The notes under the pieces are model-generated. The model did not search any database, had not been told where the DNA came from, and was given only the letters and a program-made list of their open reading frames with translations. A DNA stretch of 64,000 nucleotides from NCBI GenBank assembly GCA_035485275.1, contig DATHOE010000019.1, positions 62,001 through 126,000 on the forward strand. Direction: 5' to 3'. Position numbers and translations under genes: made by a program. The stretch is from DAIDJD01 sp035485275. Lineage in GTDB: Bacteria > Oederibacteriota > JAJYGY01 > DAIDJD01. Within the stretch, counting starts at the first letter, position 1; each line of letters opens with the position of its first letter. Below are positions 1-7,975 of the stretch, piece after piece.

Positions 1-186
1 GATGGCTGGCCCGTAGTGGCTGCCGATCCATTCCATGAAGAACTGGGAGGGAACGTGTAGGAACAAAGTGTCGCCGTCCCACTCCGCGGTGGTGGGAGCG
101 AACCAAGTCTCGAAGGACTGGGGATCCATCTGGCCGGAGAGAAGCGTGAGGGCTTCTTTCCAGAGCGCCGGTTTGACTCGGTTCAA
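1..186 (-). CDS. dnaA: DnaA replication initiator, N-terminal part (truncated by window edge)
   Basis: Reading the minus strand from a TTG at 186 gives 62 codons that run off the window. The peptide has the DnaA domain I pattern: LWKEAL near the start, then the QSFETWFAP motif, then FFMEWI followed by a tyrosine. Domain I mediates DnaA self-interaction and helicase loading; the AAA+ and DNA-binding domains lie outside the window. No ATG or GTG exists in frame between the upstream stop (TAA, 246-244) and the TTG. A GAGG lies 7 bases before it, so TTG is the likely start. A consensus-like promoter sits just upstream. The gene is divergent from the Smr gene. The family call is confident; the exact start is less so. 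Confidence 0.88.
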   Translation of the reverse strand, partial: MNRVKPALWKEALTLLSGQMDPQSFETWFAPTTAEWDGDTLFLHVPSQFFMEWIGSHYGPAI

Positions 187-242
187 GTCGATGCCTCGGT
201 CTGATTTGGGGATGGGGGTGTCGCAGTGGGTGGAGTGGGCGT

Positions 243-270
243 ATTATAGCCGTCCTCCAACAAAGCGCAA
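243..270 (-). promoter_or_regulatory. Promoter of dnaA (sigma70 type)
   Basis: On the minus strand, TTGCGC (270-265), a 16-base spacer and a perfect TATAAT (248-243) precede dnaA. The -10 is nearly symmetric: the plus strand reads TATTAT at 242-247, so the same element could also start transcription towards the Smr gene. Confidence 0.6.
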
Positions 271-290
271 CCTTTTCAATCCGCAAAGAG

Positions 291-839
291 ATGAATTCCA
301 TCCCCAGCATAGACCTGCATCCCGAAAAAATCCCCGGCGGCCCGCACGACGCGGTGCGGGCCTGCAGGGAATTTCTTGACAAGGCGCTGGCCGCGGGTCA
401 CCGCCAGGTCCGCATCGTCACGGGACTGGGCATGCGGGGCGACGGGACGCCGCGCCTGCGCACCCGGATCGAGCAGGAGGTCCTGGGCGGCTTTTTCAGC
501 CACATAGAGCACAGCGCCTATGAACAGGGCGGGGCCGTGATCCGGATCTGGCTCAAGGCCTCCAGCGCCAAGCCCAGCGCGGCCTGGAAACGCCAGCAGC
601 GCCGCGACAGCGAACGCCTGGCCGTGGCCGACCGGGAGGAGCGCCTGATGGTGGCCGGGGACCGCCTGGAGGCCGCGGAGCAGGCCTTTGATGAGGGGGA
701 CCTGCGCCGCTGTAGGCTCAAACTCAACCAGGTGGCGCGCGAATTCGGCTGGGAAGAGGCGCCGGCGGGCCTGGACGACGACCAGGCCCTGCGGCTTTTG
801 GAGTCCCACTGGGCGCAACTGAAAGCCTTGGACGCATAG
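291..839 (+). CDS. Smr-domain protein
   Basis: 182 aa. Residues about 6-85 match the Smr (small MutS-related) domain: an SIDLHPE motif (usual form LDLHG), a helix ending FLDKAL, then VRIVTGLGMRG followed by TPRLR, corresponding to the HGxGxG..LR signature of the family. Smr domains bind or nick branched DNA, or act as RNA endonucleases on collided ribosomes. The rest (about 95-182) is charged and helical and is not a recognised domain. Free-standing Smr proteins of this size are common, so the precise role cannot be read from sequence. The ATG follows AAAGAG with almost no spacing. The gene is divergent from dnaA and ends just before the tRNA-Cys promoter. Confidence 0.75.
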   Translation: MNSIPSIDLHPEKIPGGPHDAVRACREFLDKALAAGHRQVRIVTGLGMRGDGTPRLRTRIEQEVLGGFFSHIEHSAYEQGGAVIRIWLKASSAKPSAAWKRQQRRDSERLAVADREERLMVAGDRLEAAEQAFDEGDLRRCRLKLNQVAREFGWEEAPAGLDDDQALRLLESHWAQLKALDA

Positions 840-844
840 CTTCC

Positions 845-874
845 TTGACGCTGGTCGCCCCGAAGTGCTACCTT
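845..874 (+). promoter_or_regulatory. Putative promoter for tRNA-Cys (and perhaps mdh-sucCD)
   Basis: TTGACG (845-850), 18-base spacer, TACCTT (869-874), about 38 bases before the tRNA 5' end. The -35 is good and the -10 is weak. No other promoter is evident before mdh. Confidence 0.4.
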
Positions 875-912
875 TTTTATCCTTTGCCCGGCGTCCCCAG
901 CCGGACAAGCCC

Positions 913-989
913 GGTGACGTACCCAAGTGGTTCAAGGGGACGGTCTGCAAAACCGTTATTCATGGGTTCGAATCCCATCGTCACCTCCA
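913..989 (+). tRNA. tRNA-Cys (GCA)
   Basis: Acceptor arms GGTGACG (913-919) and CGTCACC (979-985) pair fully. The anticodon stem ACGGT/ACCGT encloses the loop CTGCAAA, giving anticodon GCA (cysteine). The T arm carries GGTTCGAATCC. The discriminator base is T986, and the 3' CCA is encoded (987-989), unlike the tRNA-Leu in this window. Confidence 0.95.
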
Positions 990-1007
990 ATTTGAACGTT
1001 CCGGTCG

Positions 1008-1040
1008 GGTTCAGGGGCGGTCTCGTGCCGCCCCTGAACC
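1008..1040 (+). other. Perfect 13-bp stem-loop between tRNA-Cys and mdh
   Basis: GGTTCAGGGGCGG (1008-1020) and CCGCCCCTGAACC (1028-1040) are exact reverse complements around a 7-base loop. No T-run follows, so it is not a classical terminator. Plausible roles are a processing or stability element at the tRNA/mRNA boundary, or partial attenuation before mdh. Confidence 0.6.
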
Positions 1041-1064
1041 GCGTCTGAGCCCAGGAGCCTTCCC

Positions 1065-2000
1065 ATGCCCAAGATCACCGTCATCGGGGCCGGCAATGTC
1101 GGCGCCACCACCGCCCAGCGTCTGGCTGAAAAAGAGATGGGCGACGTCGTCCTCGTGGACATCGTCGAGGACATGCCCCAGGGCAAGGCCCTGGACCTCA
1201 TGCAGTCCGGGCCCGTCTATGGATACGACACCCTGATCACCGGCGCCAACGCCTACGAGCCCACCGCGGGCTCCGACGTGGTGGTCATCACCAGCGGCAT
1301 CCCCCGCAAGCCCGGCATGAGCCGCGACGACCTTTTGAAGACCAACGCGGGGATCGTCCAGAGCGTCACCAGCCAGGTCGCCAAGCACAGCCCCAACGCC
1401 ATCCTCATCGTGGTCAGCAACCCGCTGGACGCCATGACCTATGTGGCCCACAAGGTCAGCGGGTTCCCGGCCAACCGGGTCATCGGCATGGCCGGAGTGC
1501 TGGATTCCGCCCGTTTCAGGACCTTTTTGGCCCTGGAACTGGGGGTTTCCGTGGAGGACGTGCACGCCACGGTCCTGGGCGGACACGGCGACACCATGGT
1601 CCCGGTCCTGGCATGCTCCACGGTGGCGGGCATCCCGGTCGGCCAGCTCATCCCCAAGGAACGCCTGGACGCCATCGTGCAGCGCACCCGCGACGGCGGC
1701 GCCGAGATTGTGAAGCTGCTCAAGACCGGCTCCGCGTACTACGCCCCCTCGGCCAGCGCGGTCGAGATGGTGGAGAGCATCCTCAAGGACAGGAAACGCA
1801 TCCTGCCCTCGGCCGTCCTGGCGAACGGAGAATACGGCGTGAAGGGCCTCTTCGTGGGCCTGCCGGCCGTCCTGGGCTCCAAGGGCGTGGAGAAGATCAT
1901 CGAAATGAAGCTCACCGCGGACGAGCAGGCGGCCCTGGACAAGAGCGCCGCGGCGGTGAAGGAGCTGTGCGGGGTGGTCGATTCCTTGATGGGATGGTGA
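1065..2000 (+). CDS. mdh: Malate dehydrogenase (LDH-like type)
   Basis: 311 aa, normal length. It interconverts malate and oxaloacetate with NAD in the cytoplasm (TCA cycle). A Rossmann GxGxxG (GAGNVG, residues 8-13) is followed by the substrate loop GIPRKPGMSR with Arg81 and Arg87, then SNPLD (118-122), Asp147/Arg150 in LDSAR, and catalytic His174 in GGHGDTM. Arg81 at the discriminating position favours malate over lactate. The ATG is preceded by CAGGAG. sucC follows after 4 bases, so mdh, sucC and sucD form one TCA operon. The assignment is firm. Confidence 0.96.
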   Translation: MPKITVIGAGNVGATTAQRLAEKEMGDVVLVDIVEDMPQGKALDLMQSGPVYGYDTLITGANAYEPTAGSDVVVITSGIPRKPGMSRDDLLKTNAGIVQSVTSQVAKHSPNAILIVVSNPLDAMTYVAHKVSGFPANRVIGMAGVLDSARFRTFLALELGVSVEDVHATVLGGHGDTMVPVLACSTVAGIPVGQLIPKERLDAIVQRTRDGGAEIVKLLKTGSAYYAPSASAVEMVESILKDRKRILPSAVLANGEYGVKGLFVGLPAVLGSKGVEKIIEMKLTADEQAALDKSAAAVKELCGVVDSLMGW

Positions 2001-2004
2001 AGCG

Positions 2005-3186
2005 ATGAAGTTGCACGAATATCAAGCCAAGGATCTTCTGGACGCGGTCGGGGTCAAGGTGCTCAAGGGTTTCGTGGCGGGGAACGCGGCTGAACTCGAC
2101 GCCGCGATCGCCAATCTCAGCGCCTCCGGGCCCTGGGTGGTGAAGGCCCAGGTGCACGCCGGAGGCCGCGGCAAGGCCGGGGGCGTCAAGCTGGCCAAGA
2201 CCAAGGCCGAGCTCAAGGAAAAGGCGCAGGCCATCCTGGGCATGACCCTGGTCAGCAAGCAGACCGGGCCCCAGGGCGTGCTGGTGAAGAAGATCCTGCT
2301 GGTGGAAGCCTGCGACATCGCCAAGGAGATCTACGTCTCCATCCTCATGGACCGCAAGGCCGGCAAGCCCCTGGTCATCGCCAGCGCCGAAGGCGGCATG
2401 GAGATCGAGGAACTGGCGGTCAGCCATCCCGAGAAGATCCTGAAGGTCCATCTGGACCCCTTGGCCGGCATGCAGGCCTTCCAATCCCGCGCCCTGGCCT
2501 ACCAGCTTGCGCCTGGGGAGGCCTCAGACAGCCCCGTGGTGGCCGAGCTGGCGGAACTGCTCATGGGCCTCAGCCGGGCCTTTTTCAAGTACGACGCGAG
2601 CCTGGTGGAAGTGAACCCCCTCATCATCACCCCGGACAAGCAGGTCATCGCCCTGGACGCCAAAGTGGCGATAGAGGACAACGCCCTGTTCCGCCATCCG
2701 AAAATCGAAGCCATGCGGGATGTGGCCGAGGAAAACCCCAAGGAGGTCAAGGCCGCGGCCGCGGGCCTCAACTACATAGCCCTGGACGGCAACATCGGCT
2801 GCCTGGTCAACGGGGCCGGCCTGGCCATGGCCACCATGGACCTGATCAAGCTGCACGGCGGGGCGCCCAACAACTTCCTGGACGTGGGCGGCGGGGCCAA
2901 CAAGGACACCATGCTTGCGGCCTTCAAGCTGCTGCTGGGCGACGAGCAGGTGAAGGGCATCCTGGTCAACATCTTCGGCGGCATTGTGCGCTGCGACCTG
3001 GTGGCCCAGGGCGTCATCGACGCGGCCAAGGAGGTCTCCTTGAACGTGCCCATGGTGGTGCGCCTGGAGGGCACCAACGTCGAGGCCGGACGCAAACTCC
3101 TGGCCGAGAGCGGCCTGCCCATCACCCCGGCGGCCGGGTTCAATGAGGCCACGCTGAAAATCGTCGAAGCCGTAAGGGGGAAGTAA
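2005..3186 (+). CDS. sucC: Succinate-CoA ligase (ADP-forming), beta subunit
   Basis: 393 aa, usual length. Together with SucD it converts succinyl-CoA, phosphate and ADP (or GDP) into succinate, CoA and ATP (GTP). The N-terminus MKLHEYQAKDLL is the family signature. An ATP-grasp domain follows with WVVKAQVHAGGRGKAGGV (about residues 45-62), and LVEVNPL (about 199-205) is the metal-binding region. The C-terminal CoA-ligase-like part carries GIVRCD and VRLEGTNVEAG. It lies 4 bases after mdh and 2 bases before sucD, indicating translational coupling. Nucleotide specificity cannot be decided from sequence. Confidence 0.97.
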   Translation: MKLHEYQAKDLLDAVGVKVLKGFVAGNAAELDAAIANLSASGPWVVKAQVHAGGRGKAGGVKLAKTKAELKEKAQAILGMTLVSKQTGPQGVLVKKILLVEACDIAKEIYVSILMDRKAGKPLVIASAEGGMEIEELAVSHPEKILKVHLDPLAGMQAFQSRALAYQLAPGEASDSPVVAELAELLMGLSRAFFKYDASLVEVNPLIITPDKQVIALDAKVAIEDNALFRHPKIEAMRDVAEENPKEVKAAAAGLNYIALDGNIGCLVNGAGLAMATMDLIKLHGGAPNNFLDVGGGANKDTMLAAFKLLLGDEQVKGILVNIFGGIVRCDLVAQGVIDAAKEVSLNVPMVVRLEGTNVEAGRKLLAESGLPITPAAGFNEATLKIVEAVRGK

Positions 3187-3188
3187 GC

Positions 3189-4067
3189 ATGTCCATCATC
3201 GTCAACAAGAACACCAAGGTTTTGTGCCAGGGCGTGGGCAAGGCCGGCAGCTTCCACCTCAAGGGCTGCAAGGACTACGGGACCAAGATGGTGGGCGGTG
3301 TGCAGCCCAAGAAGGGCGGCACCACGGTCGAGGGCCTGCCGGTTTTCAACACCGTGCGCCAGGCCGTGCTTGAAACCGGGGCGGACGCCAGCATGATCTT
3401 CGTGCCGGCCCCGGGCTCGGCGGACGCCATCCTTGAGGCCGCGGACGCGGGCATCAAGACCATCGTCTGCATCACCGAGGGCGTGCCCGTCCTGGACATG
3501 AGCCGCACCAAGGCCATCCTCAAGGCCGACTACCCCGGCGTGCGCCTGATCGGGCCCAACTGCCCGGGCATCATCACCCCGGGCGAGTGCAAGATCGGCA
3601 TCATGCCGGGCTACATCCACAAAAAGGGCAAGGTCGGCATCCTGTCCAAGTCCGGAACCCTGACCTACGAGGCCGTGCACCAGACCACGGCTGAGGGCTT
3701 CGGCCAAACCACCTGCGTGGGCATCGGCGGGGACCCGATCTTGGGCTCCACCTACTTGGACCTGCTGCCCCTTTTCGAGTCCGACCCTGAAACCGAGGTC
3801 ATCGTGCTCATCGGCGAGATCGGCGGGGACGCGGAAAAGAGCGCCGCGGAGTACTGGAAGGCCCACATGAAGAAGCCCGTGGTGGCCTTCGTGGCCGGCC
3901 GCACGGCCCCTGCGGGCAAGCGCATGGGCCATGCCGGAGCCATCATCGGCGGGGCGGACGACACCGCCGACGCCAAGCTAAAGATGCTGGCTTCCTACGG
4001 CATCCACACCGTGGACAACCCGAGCCTGATCGGCAAGGAAGTGGCCAAGGTGCTGGCAAAGCATTGA
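3189..4067 (+). CDS. sucD: Succinate-CoA ligase, alpha subunit
   Basis: 292 aa, usual length. The CoA-binding N-terminal domain contains VLCQGVGKAGSFH and the conserved IGPNCPGII loop (about 121-129). The phosphohistidine is His248 in KRMGHAGAIIGG, which carries phosphate during catalysis. GIGGDP and IGEIGGDAE are standard active-site segments. It pairs with the adjacent SucC and ends the mdh-sucC-sucD operon. A weak AT-rich hairpin lies between its stop and the next gene. Confidence 0.97.
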   Translation: MSIIVNKNTKVLCQGVGKAGSFHLKGCKDYGTKMVGGVQPKKGGTTVEGLPVFNTVRQAVLETGADASMIFVPAPGSADAILEAADAGIKTIVCITEGVPVLDMSRTKAILKADYPGVRLIGPNCPGIITPGECKIGIMPGYIHKKGKVGILSKSGTLTYEAVHQTTAEGFGQTTCVGIGGDPILGSTYLDLLPLFESDPETEVIVLIGEIGGDAEKSAAEYWKAHMKKPVVAFVAGRTAPAGKRMGHAGAIIGGADDTADAKLKMLASYGIHTVDNPSLIGKEVAKVLAKH

Positions 4068-4093
4068 TTTTCTTCGCGAAGTTAGGCTGGAAA

Positions 4094-4121
4094 GTCCCTT
4101 TAAAACAATGATTTTAGGGAC
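4094..4121 (+). other. Imperfect stem-loop downstream of sucD
   Basis: GTCCCT..AAAA (4094-4105, with two extra T) pairs with TTTTAGGGAC (4112-4121) around a 6-base loop. It lies 27 bases past sucD and just ahead of the Shine-Dalgarno of the next gene. It could reduce readthrough or affect initiation at 4131. No T-run follows the stem. Confidence 0.35.
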
Positions 4122-4130
4122 GGAGCTCGA

Positions 4131-5882
4131 ATGAACAGCAGCTTTGATCCTGGGTCTAATCTGAAAAGGCGTGCTTCCGGAGAGGAGCACGCCTTTTTGT
4201 ATTGGGCCTGGGCCGGGGGCCTGGTGTTCGCGGCCCTGGCCGTCTTTGAGGTGCTGGTCCTCAGGCCCGGCCTGGGCGCTCCCGAAGAACTGGCCAACCT
4301 GGCCTATATTGTCCATGCGGGTGAAACCTGGCGCGTCTGGGTCCGTATCGGAGGCGGGGCCATCAGCCGCGGCATCATGGCCTTGAGCCTGGCTGGTCCC
4401 TGGGGCTGGCAAGCCATCTACCTGTTCAATGTCCTGGCCTTGGGAGGCCTGGCCTGGGGCCTGTGGAGCCTGGGCTCCAAACTGGGAGGAGCGAAGGCCG
4501 CCGCCCTCAGCCTCGCCTTCGCCTACTGCGCCCCCTTCAGCTTCTTGCAGGCCCGCACGACCTTCAGCTATGTCCTGGTGCCGGCGCTCCTGCTGGGCCT
4601 GATCCTGGCCCTGCGCCAGCCCTGCGGCCGCTGGGCCTCTCTGGCCCTGGGAGCTGCCGCAGCCCTGGCCTGGCTGGACTATGAAGCATGGATCCTGGCG
4701 GTCCCAGCCCTCTTGGCTGCCTGGGCATCAGCCCCCCGCCACGCCAGAGCCAAAGGAACCTGGGTGCTCACCGGTGTCGCCCTAGGATGTCTCCTGCTGG
4801 CTTGGGCCGAAGCTCCCTACATGGCGGAATGGCTCTTCCAGCGTGGGCATGGATCCTCAGGCCAAGGGGACTTCCTTCCAAACCTAAAGAGCTTCTTTTT
4901 TGGCGGATCCAGCCCCCTGGCCATGGGTATGGAGGAAGTCCCGAGCTTTCCCATTCTGGCTTGGCCAGGGCTCTTGGTTGGCATCATCGCCGCCCCTATA
5001 TGGCTGTGGGTCTGGGCTGTGGGAGGATTGCTTGGACTCGCCGCGGCCGGTCCGGTGATGGAACCGAACCGGGCCATCCTGGCCTGGCCGGCCCTGCTTT
5101 TGATCAGCGCGTTAGGGACTGCCTGGCTTTGGAAGCGCTTCGCGCCCCGTTTGAGCGGGATCTGGCTGGGCATCTTCCTGGTGGCCGCTCCGCTCACAGG
5201 CTATATCCAATTCAATCGCGCCATTGCGCCCTGGGATGCGGACATCCATGGACCTTCCCGCGTAGTCTTCCAAATGGCGGATTTCCTGAAGAAGAGGGAA
5301 GCCGAGCATCCCGTGGCCCTGGGCGGTTCCTTGGACCTGCTCTTGCATCCTCTGCTGGAGCGTATGCTCCCATCCATGTCCGGCCCAGCATGTTCAGGTT
5401 GTGAAGTCTGGTTCCTGGTACCCCGCAGCATGGCCGATCCCGCGGACCCACGCTGGGGCCGTTGGGTCGCCTTCAACGCCGCAGGCGACGCCTATCCCCA
5501 ATACCTGCTGCTCGCGAGCCCCAGGGCCGAAGCACTGCTAAGCCAAGCCGCGCAAGACTTAGCCCCAGAGCAAGGCATCATGGCCAATCCGGGCCCAGAT
5601 CGTCTGGCCGCCCTACGGAGCCTGCCTGACCAGGCAAAAAACCCTTGGTCCTGGACCGCCTGGTCCAGCTTACGCCTTCAAAGTGCATTGGAACTGGGCC
5701 AGGTCAAAGCCGGTGACGTCCTGCCCTTGCTTAAGGGCCCCTGTCTCAGCGAGGAGCCGCTGATAACCATTTCCGAAGCCCTGGAGCGCACGCAGCCCCA
5801 AGCCACCGCGCTTGCCCGAAAGCGCATGGAAAAATTGGAGCGTGTGGGGACAAGGTGGACCCTGGTTTTCGGTATTTCTTAG
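4131..5882 (+). CDS. Polytopic membrane protein, possible GT-C-type glycosyltransferase
   Basis: 583 aa; I do not recognise a family. The N-terminal ~350 residues contain roughly ten hydrophobic segments (starting YWAWAGGLVFAALAVFEVLV). The remaining ~230 residues are soluble and include a CSGCE segment. A large first periplasmic loop after helix 1, then many helices and a C-terminal soluble domain, resembles the layout of GT-C glycosyltransferases (PMT/ArnT-like); this is inference from topology only. The ATG has GGAG at good spacing. Codon use is looser than in neighbours, with more A/T-ending codons. The gene separates the TCA operon from the convergent citrate synthase unit. It could also be a polysaccharide or cell-wall membrane protein of another kind. 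Confidence 0.6.
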   Translation: MNSSFDPGSNLKRRASGEEHAFLYWAWAGGLVFAALAVFEVLVLRPGLGAPEELANLAYIVHAGETWRVWVRIGGGAISRGIMALSLAGPWGWQAIYLFNVLALGGLAWGLWSLGSKLGGAKAAALSLAFAYCAPFSFLQARTTFSYVLVPALLLGLILALRQPCGRWASLALGAAAALAWLDYEAWILAVPALLAAWASAPRHARAKGTWVLTGVALGCLLLAWAEAPYMAEWLFQRGHGSSGQGDFLPNLKSFFFGGSSPLAMGMEEVPSFPILAWPGLLVGIIAAPIWLWVWAVGGLLGLAAAGPVMEPNRAILAWPALLLISALGTAWLWKRFAPRLSGIWLGIFLVAAPLTGYIQFNRAIAPWDADIHGPSRVVFQMADFLKKREAEHPVALGGSLDLLLHPLLERMLPSMSGPACSGCEVWFLVPRSMADPADPRWGRWVAFNAAGDAYPQYLLLASPRAEALLSQAAQDLAPEQGIMANPGPDRLAALRSLPDQAKNPWSWTAWSSLRLQSALELGQVKAGDVLPLLKGPCLSEEPLITISEALERTQPQATALARKRMEKLERVGTRWTLVFGIS

Positions 5883-6065
5883 GCCCGACGCGCTTCAAAT
5901 TTAGGCACCGCGGAGCCGGAATTTGGCTCGCTGATGAGTTAGATGCAAAGGCATGATTTACTTGGCGAACTGCGACATGATTACGTTACACAGCACAATG
6001 TGGTGGTCACGATAAATTGTCGTAGATCGGAACCAATGTAGAGACATTCGTTTCCTCGCGCAAAG

Positions 6066-6698
6066 GTGCCACTCCCCTTGAAAATTCTCGGTTGGATTCT
6101 CGTGGCGCTAGCCCTCTCTGGACTTTGTAACGGCTGCATGACCTTGACTCCAAACGGCTGGCGGTTTGATCCTGGGCCTTTTTCTGACCGTCCAAGGCCC
6201 GATCCTGGGGACTCCATCTTCAGTCGAAATCGGGCTCTGCGCTGTATGGTGGATGGTGCGGGTATTGGTGCAATGATCGGGATTGCGGGCGGTGTCACCT
6301 ATGTGGTGATCAACCATGACCAAGAAGAGGAAGATGATGAGGCGCCGGAACCCCTCATTGCGGGCCTTGTCGCCATGGCTGGCGCGTTCTATGGCAGCGG
6401 CATTGGAGCGGTGATCGGCCTGTTTTATGGCCTGGCGACTTCGGACGGCCCCTTGGCCAGTTCCAACCTAAGTCCCATTCGACCCATGGAAAGCCCTCAG
6501 GACAACGAACGGGATTTGGCAAGGGAAGCACTGTCCGCGCCGGATGATGTACAGGTCTGGGAAGACCTGGGTGACGCCGAGGTCCGCGTTGGCGATCTGG
6601 GCGACGCTCTTAAGAGTTACCAGTGGGCCCTGCACCTCTCGCCGAAGGACGTAAATTTAAAGTTCAAGATCGCGGCCCTGCAGGCGCCGGCCGACTAG
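6066..6698 (+). CDS. Small membrane-associated protein with glycine-zipper helices and a TPR-like tail
   Basis: 210 aa from a GTG start; family not recognised. The N-terminus (LKILGWILVALALSGL) is a signal-type helix followed by cysteines at 21 and 24. The lipobox is atypical, so lipoprotein status is uncertain. Two glycine-rich hydrophobic stretches (GAGIGAMIGIAGG near 60-70 and GSGIGAVIGLFYG near 115-130) look like glycine-zipper membrane segments separated by an acidic linker. The last ~55 residues (ALSAPDDVQVWEDLGDAEVR onward) resemble one TPR. The Shine-Dalgarno is poor. The ~180 bases before it are visibly AT-richer than the rest of the window. The gene ends at a bidirectional terminator. 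Confidence 0.55.
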   Translation: MPLPLKILGWILVALALSGLCNGCMTLTPNGWRFDPGPFSDRPRPDPGDSIFSRNRALRCMVDGAGIGAMIGIAGGVTYVVINHDQEEEDDEAPEPLIAGLVAMAGAFYGSGIGAVIGLFYGLATSDGPLASSNLSPIRPMESPQDNERDLAREALSAPDDVQVWEDLGDAEVRVGDLGDALKSYQWALHLSPKDVNLKFKIAALQAPAD

Positions 6699-6725
6699 GG
6701 AATTAGTCGGTTTTAAATAAAGAAA

Positions 6726-6751
6726 CCCGCCGAGACTCCGGCGGGCTTCTT
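6726..6751. terminator. Bidirectional terminator between the 6066 gene and gltA
   Basis: CCCGCCG (6726-6732) and CGGCGGG (6739-6745) form a 7-bp stem with a 6-base loop. It is flanked by GAAA on the left and CTTCTTG on the right, so it can end transcripts from both convergent genes. Confidence 0.75.
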
Positions 6752-6773
6752 GTTTTCTTGGGTTTTCTGTGGA

Positions 6774-7961
6774 CTAGCGGTTTTCCATCGGCTGCCAGTG
6801 CGCTTCCTGCGGCCCGACCCATTCGCCCACGGGGCGGATGAGGCGGTTGTTGGCCTGCTGTTCGAAGATGTGGGCGGTCCATCCGCTGAGGCGGCTGAGA
6901 GCGAAGATGGGGGTGAACATCTCCGGGTCGATGCCCATGCAGTAGTAGACGCTGGCGGAGTAGAAGTCCACGTTGGGCTTGATGGCCTTCAGCTCCCACA
7001 TGGCCTCCTCGATCAGGCGGCTCATCTCGTACCACTGCGGCTGGCCCACCTTGGCGCACAGGCTTTCGCTCATGCGGCGCAGGTGGGAGGCGCGCGGGTC
7101 CTCGGTCTTGTACATGCGGTGGCCGAAGCCCATGATCTTCTTCTTCTTTTCCAGGGCGTCCTTGACCCAGGCCTTGGCCTTGGAGGGGTCCTGGACTTCC
7201 AGGAGCATGTGCATGACCTCGGTGTTGGCGCCGCCGTGCAGGGGCCCCTTCAGGGCTCCCAGGGCCGCTCCCACGCAGCTGTGCAGGTCGCTCAGGGTCG
7301 CGCAGGCCACGCGGGCGGTGAAGGTGCTGGCGTTGAACTCGTGGTCCGCGTGCAGGATCAGGCACTTGTCGAAGATCTTCTCGCTGCCCTCGTCGGGGTC
7401 CTTGCCGGTCAGGCAGCGCAGGAAGTTGAAGGCCACGCTGGCGCCGGGCTTGGGGTCCACGAAGGGAAGCCCCTGCATCACCCGCTGGATGGCGGGAACC
7501 AGGGCGGTCATGCGGCCCATCAGGCGAATGGCCTTGCGGCTCTGCGGGTGGTCGCGGCCGAAGCCGGGCCCGTTGGGCAGGAGCTGGCCCATGTAGCGGA
7601 AGCCGTCCTTCCAGGGCTCCGGCGTCACGGAGGCGCCTTCCTCGGGGTCGACCAGGCCCAGCAGGCTGATGCCCGTGCGCAGGAGGCTCATGGGGTTGGC
7701 TTCGGGCGGCAGCGTCTTCAGCCAGGAAGCGACCCTGTCCTCCAGCACCGTCTCGCGGGCGATGGAATTCTTGAGGTCCTCAAGCTCGGCGGCCTTGGGC
7801 AGGCGTCCGTACCAGAGCAAGAAGACGGTTTCCTCAAAGCTGGAGTGGTCGGCCATCTCGTGGATGGAAATTCCACGATAGGTCAAAACCCCGCGTTTGC
7901 CGTCGATCGTGCTGATCGATGTTTGTCCCGCTACGATATCTTCAAGACCCGCGCCGGCCAT
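6774..7961 (-). CDS. gltA: Citrate synthase
   Basis: 395 aa. It condenses oxaloacetate with acetyl-CoA to citrate, the entry step of the TCA cycle. The catalytic residues are visible: His242 in GPLHGGAN, His281 in GFGHRMY and Asp332 in NVDFYS. RGISIHEMADHSSFEE and FLLWYGRLP at the N-terminus are typical of the short dimeric (Gram-positive-like) class rather than the hexameric NADH-regulated enterobacterial one. The C-terminus NNRLIRPVGEWVG is also canonical. It lies 14 bases downstream of the PilZ gene on the same strand and converges on the shared terminator. It complements the mdh-sucCD operon 2.7 kb away. Confidence 0.95.
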   Translation of the reverse strand: MAGAGLEDIVAGQTSISTIDGKRGVLTYRGISIHEMADHSSFEETVFLLWYGRLPKAAELEDLKNSIARETVLEDRVASWLKTLPPEANPMSLLRTGISLLGLVDPEEGASVTPEPWKDGFRYMGQLLPNGPGFGRDHPQSRKAIRLMGRMTALVPAIQRVMQGLPFVDPKPGASVAFNFLRCLTGKDPDEGSEKIFDKCLILHADHEFNASTFTARVACATLSDLHSCVGAALGALKGPLHGGANTEVMHMLLEVQDPSKAKAWVKDALEKKKKIMGFGHRMYKTEDPRASHLRRMSESLCAKVGQPQWYEMSRLIEEAMWELKAIKPNVDFYSASVYYCMGIDPEMFTPIFALSRLSGWTAHIFEQQANNRLIRPVGEWVGPQEAHWQPMENR

Positions 7962-7975
7962 GGTGAATCCCCCCG

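Noticed and set aside
187..290. oriC next to dnaA
   Set aside because: The gap upstream of dnaA is about 100 bases and shows no DnaA boxes or AT-rich unwinding element; an origin may lie on the other side of dnaA, outside the window.
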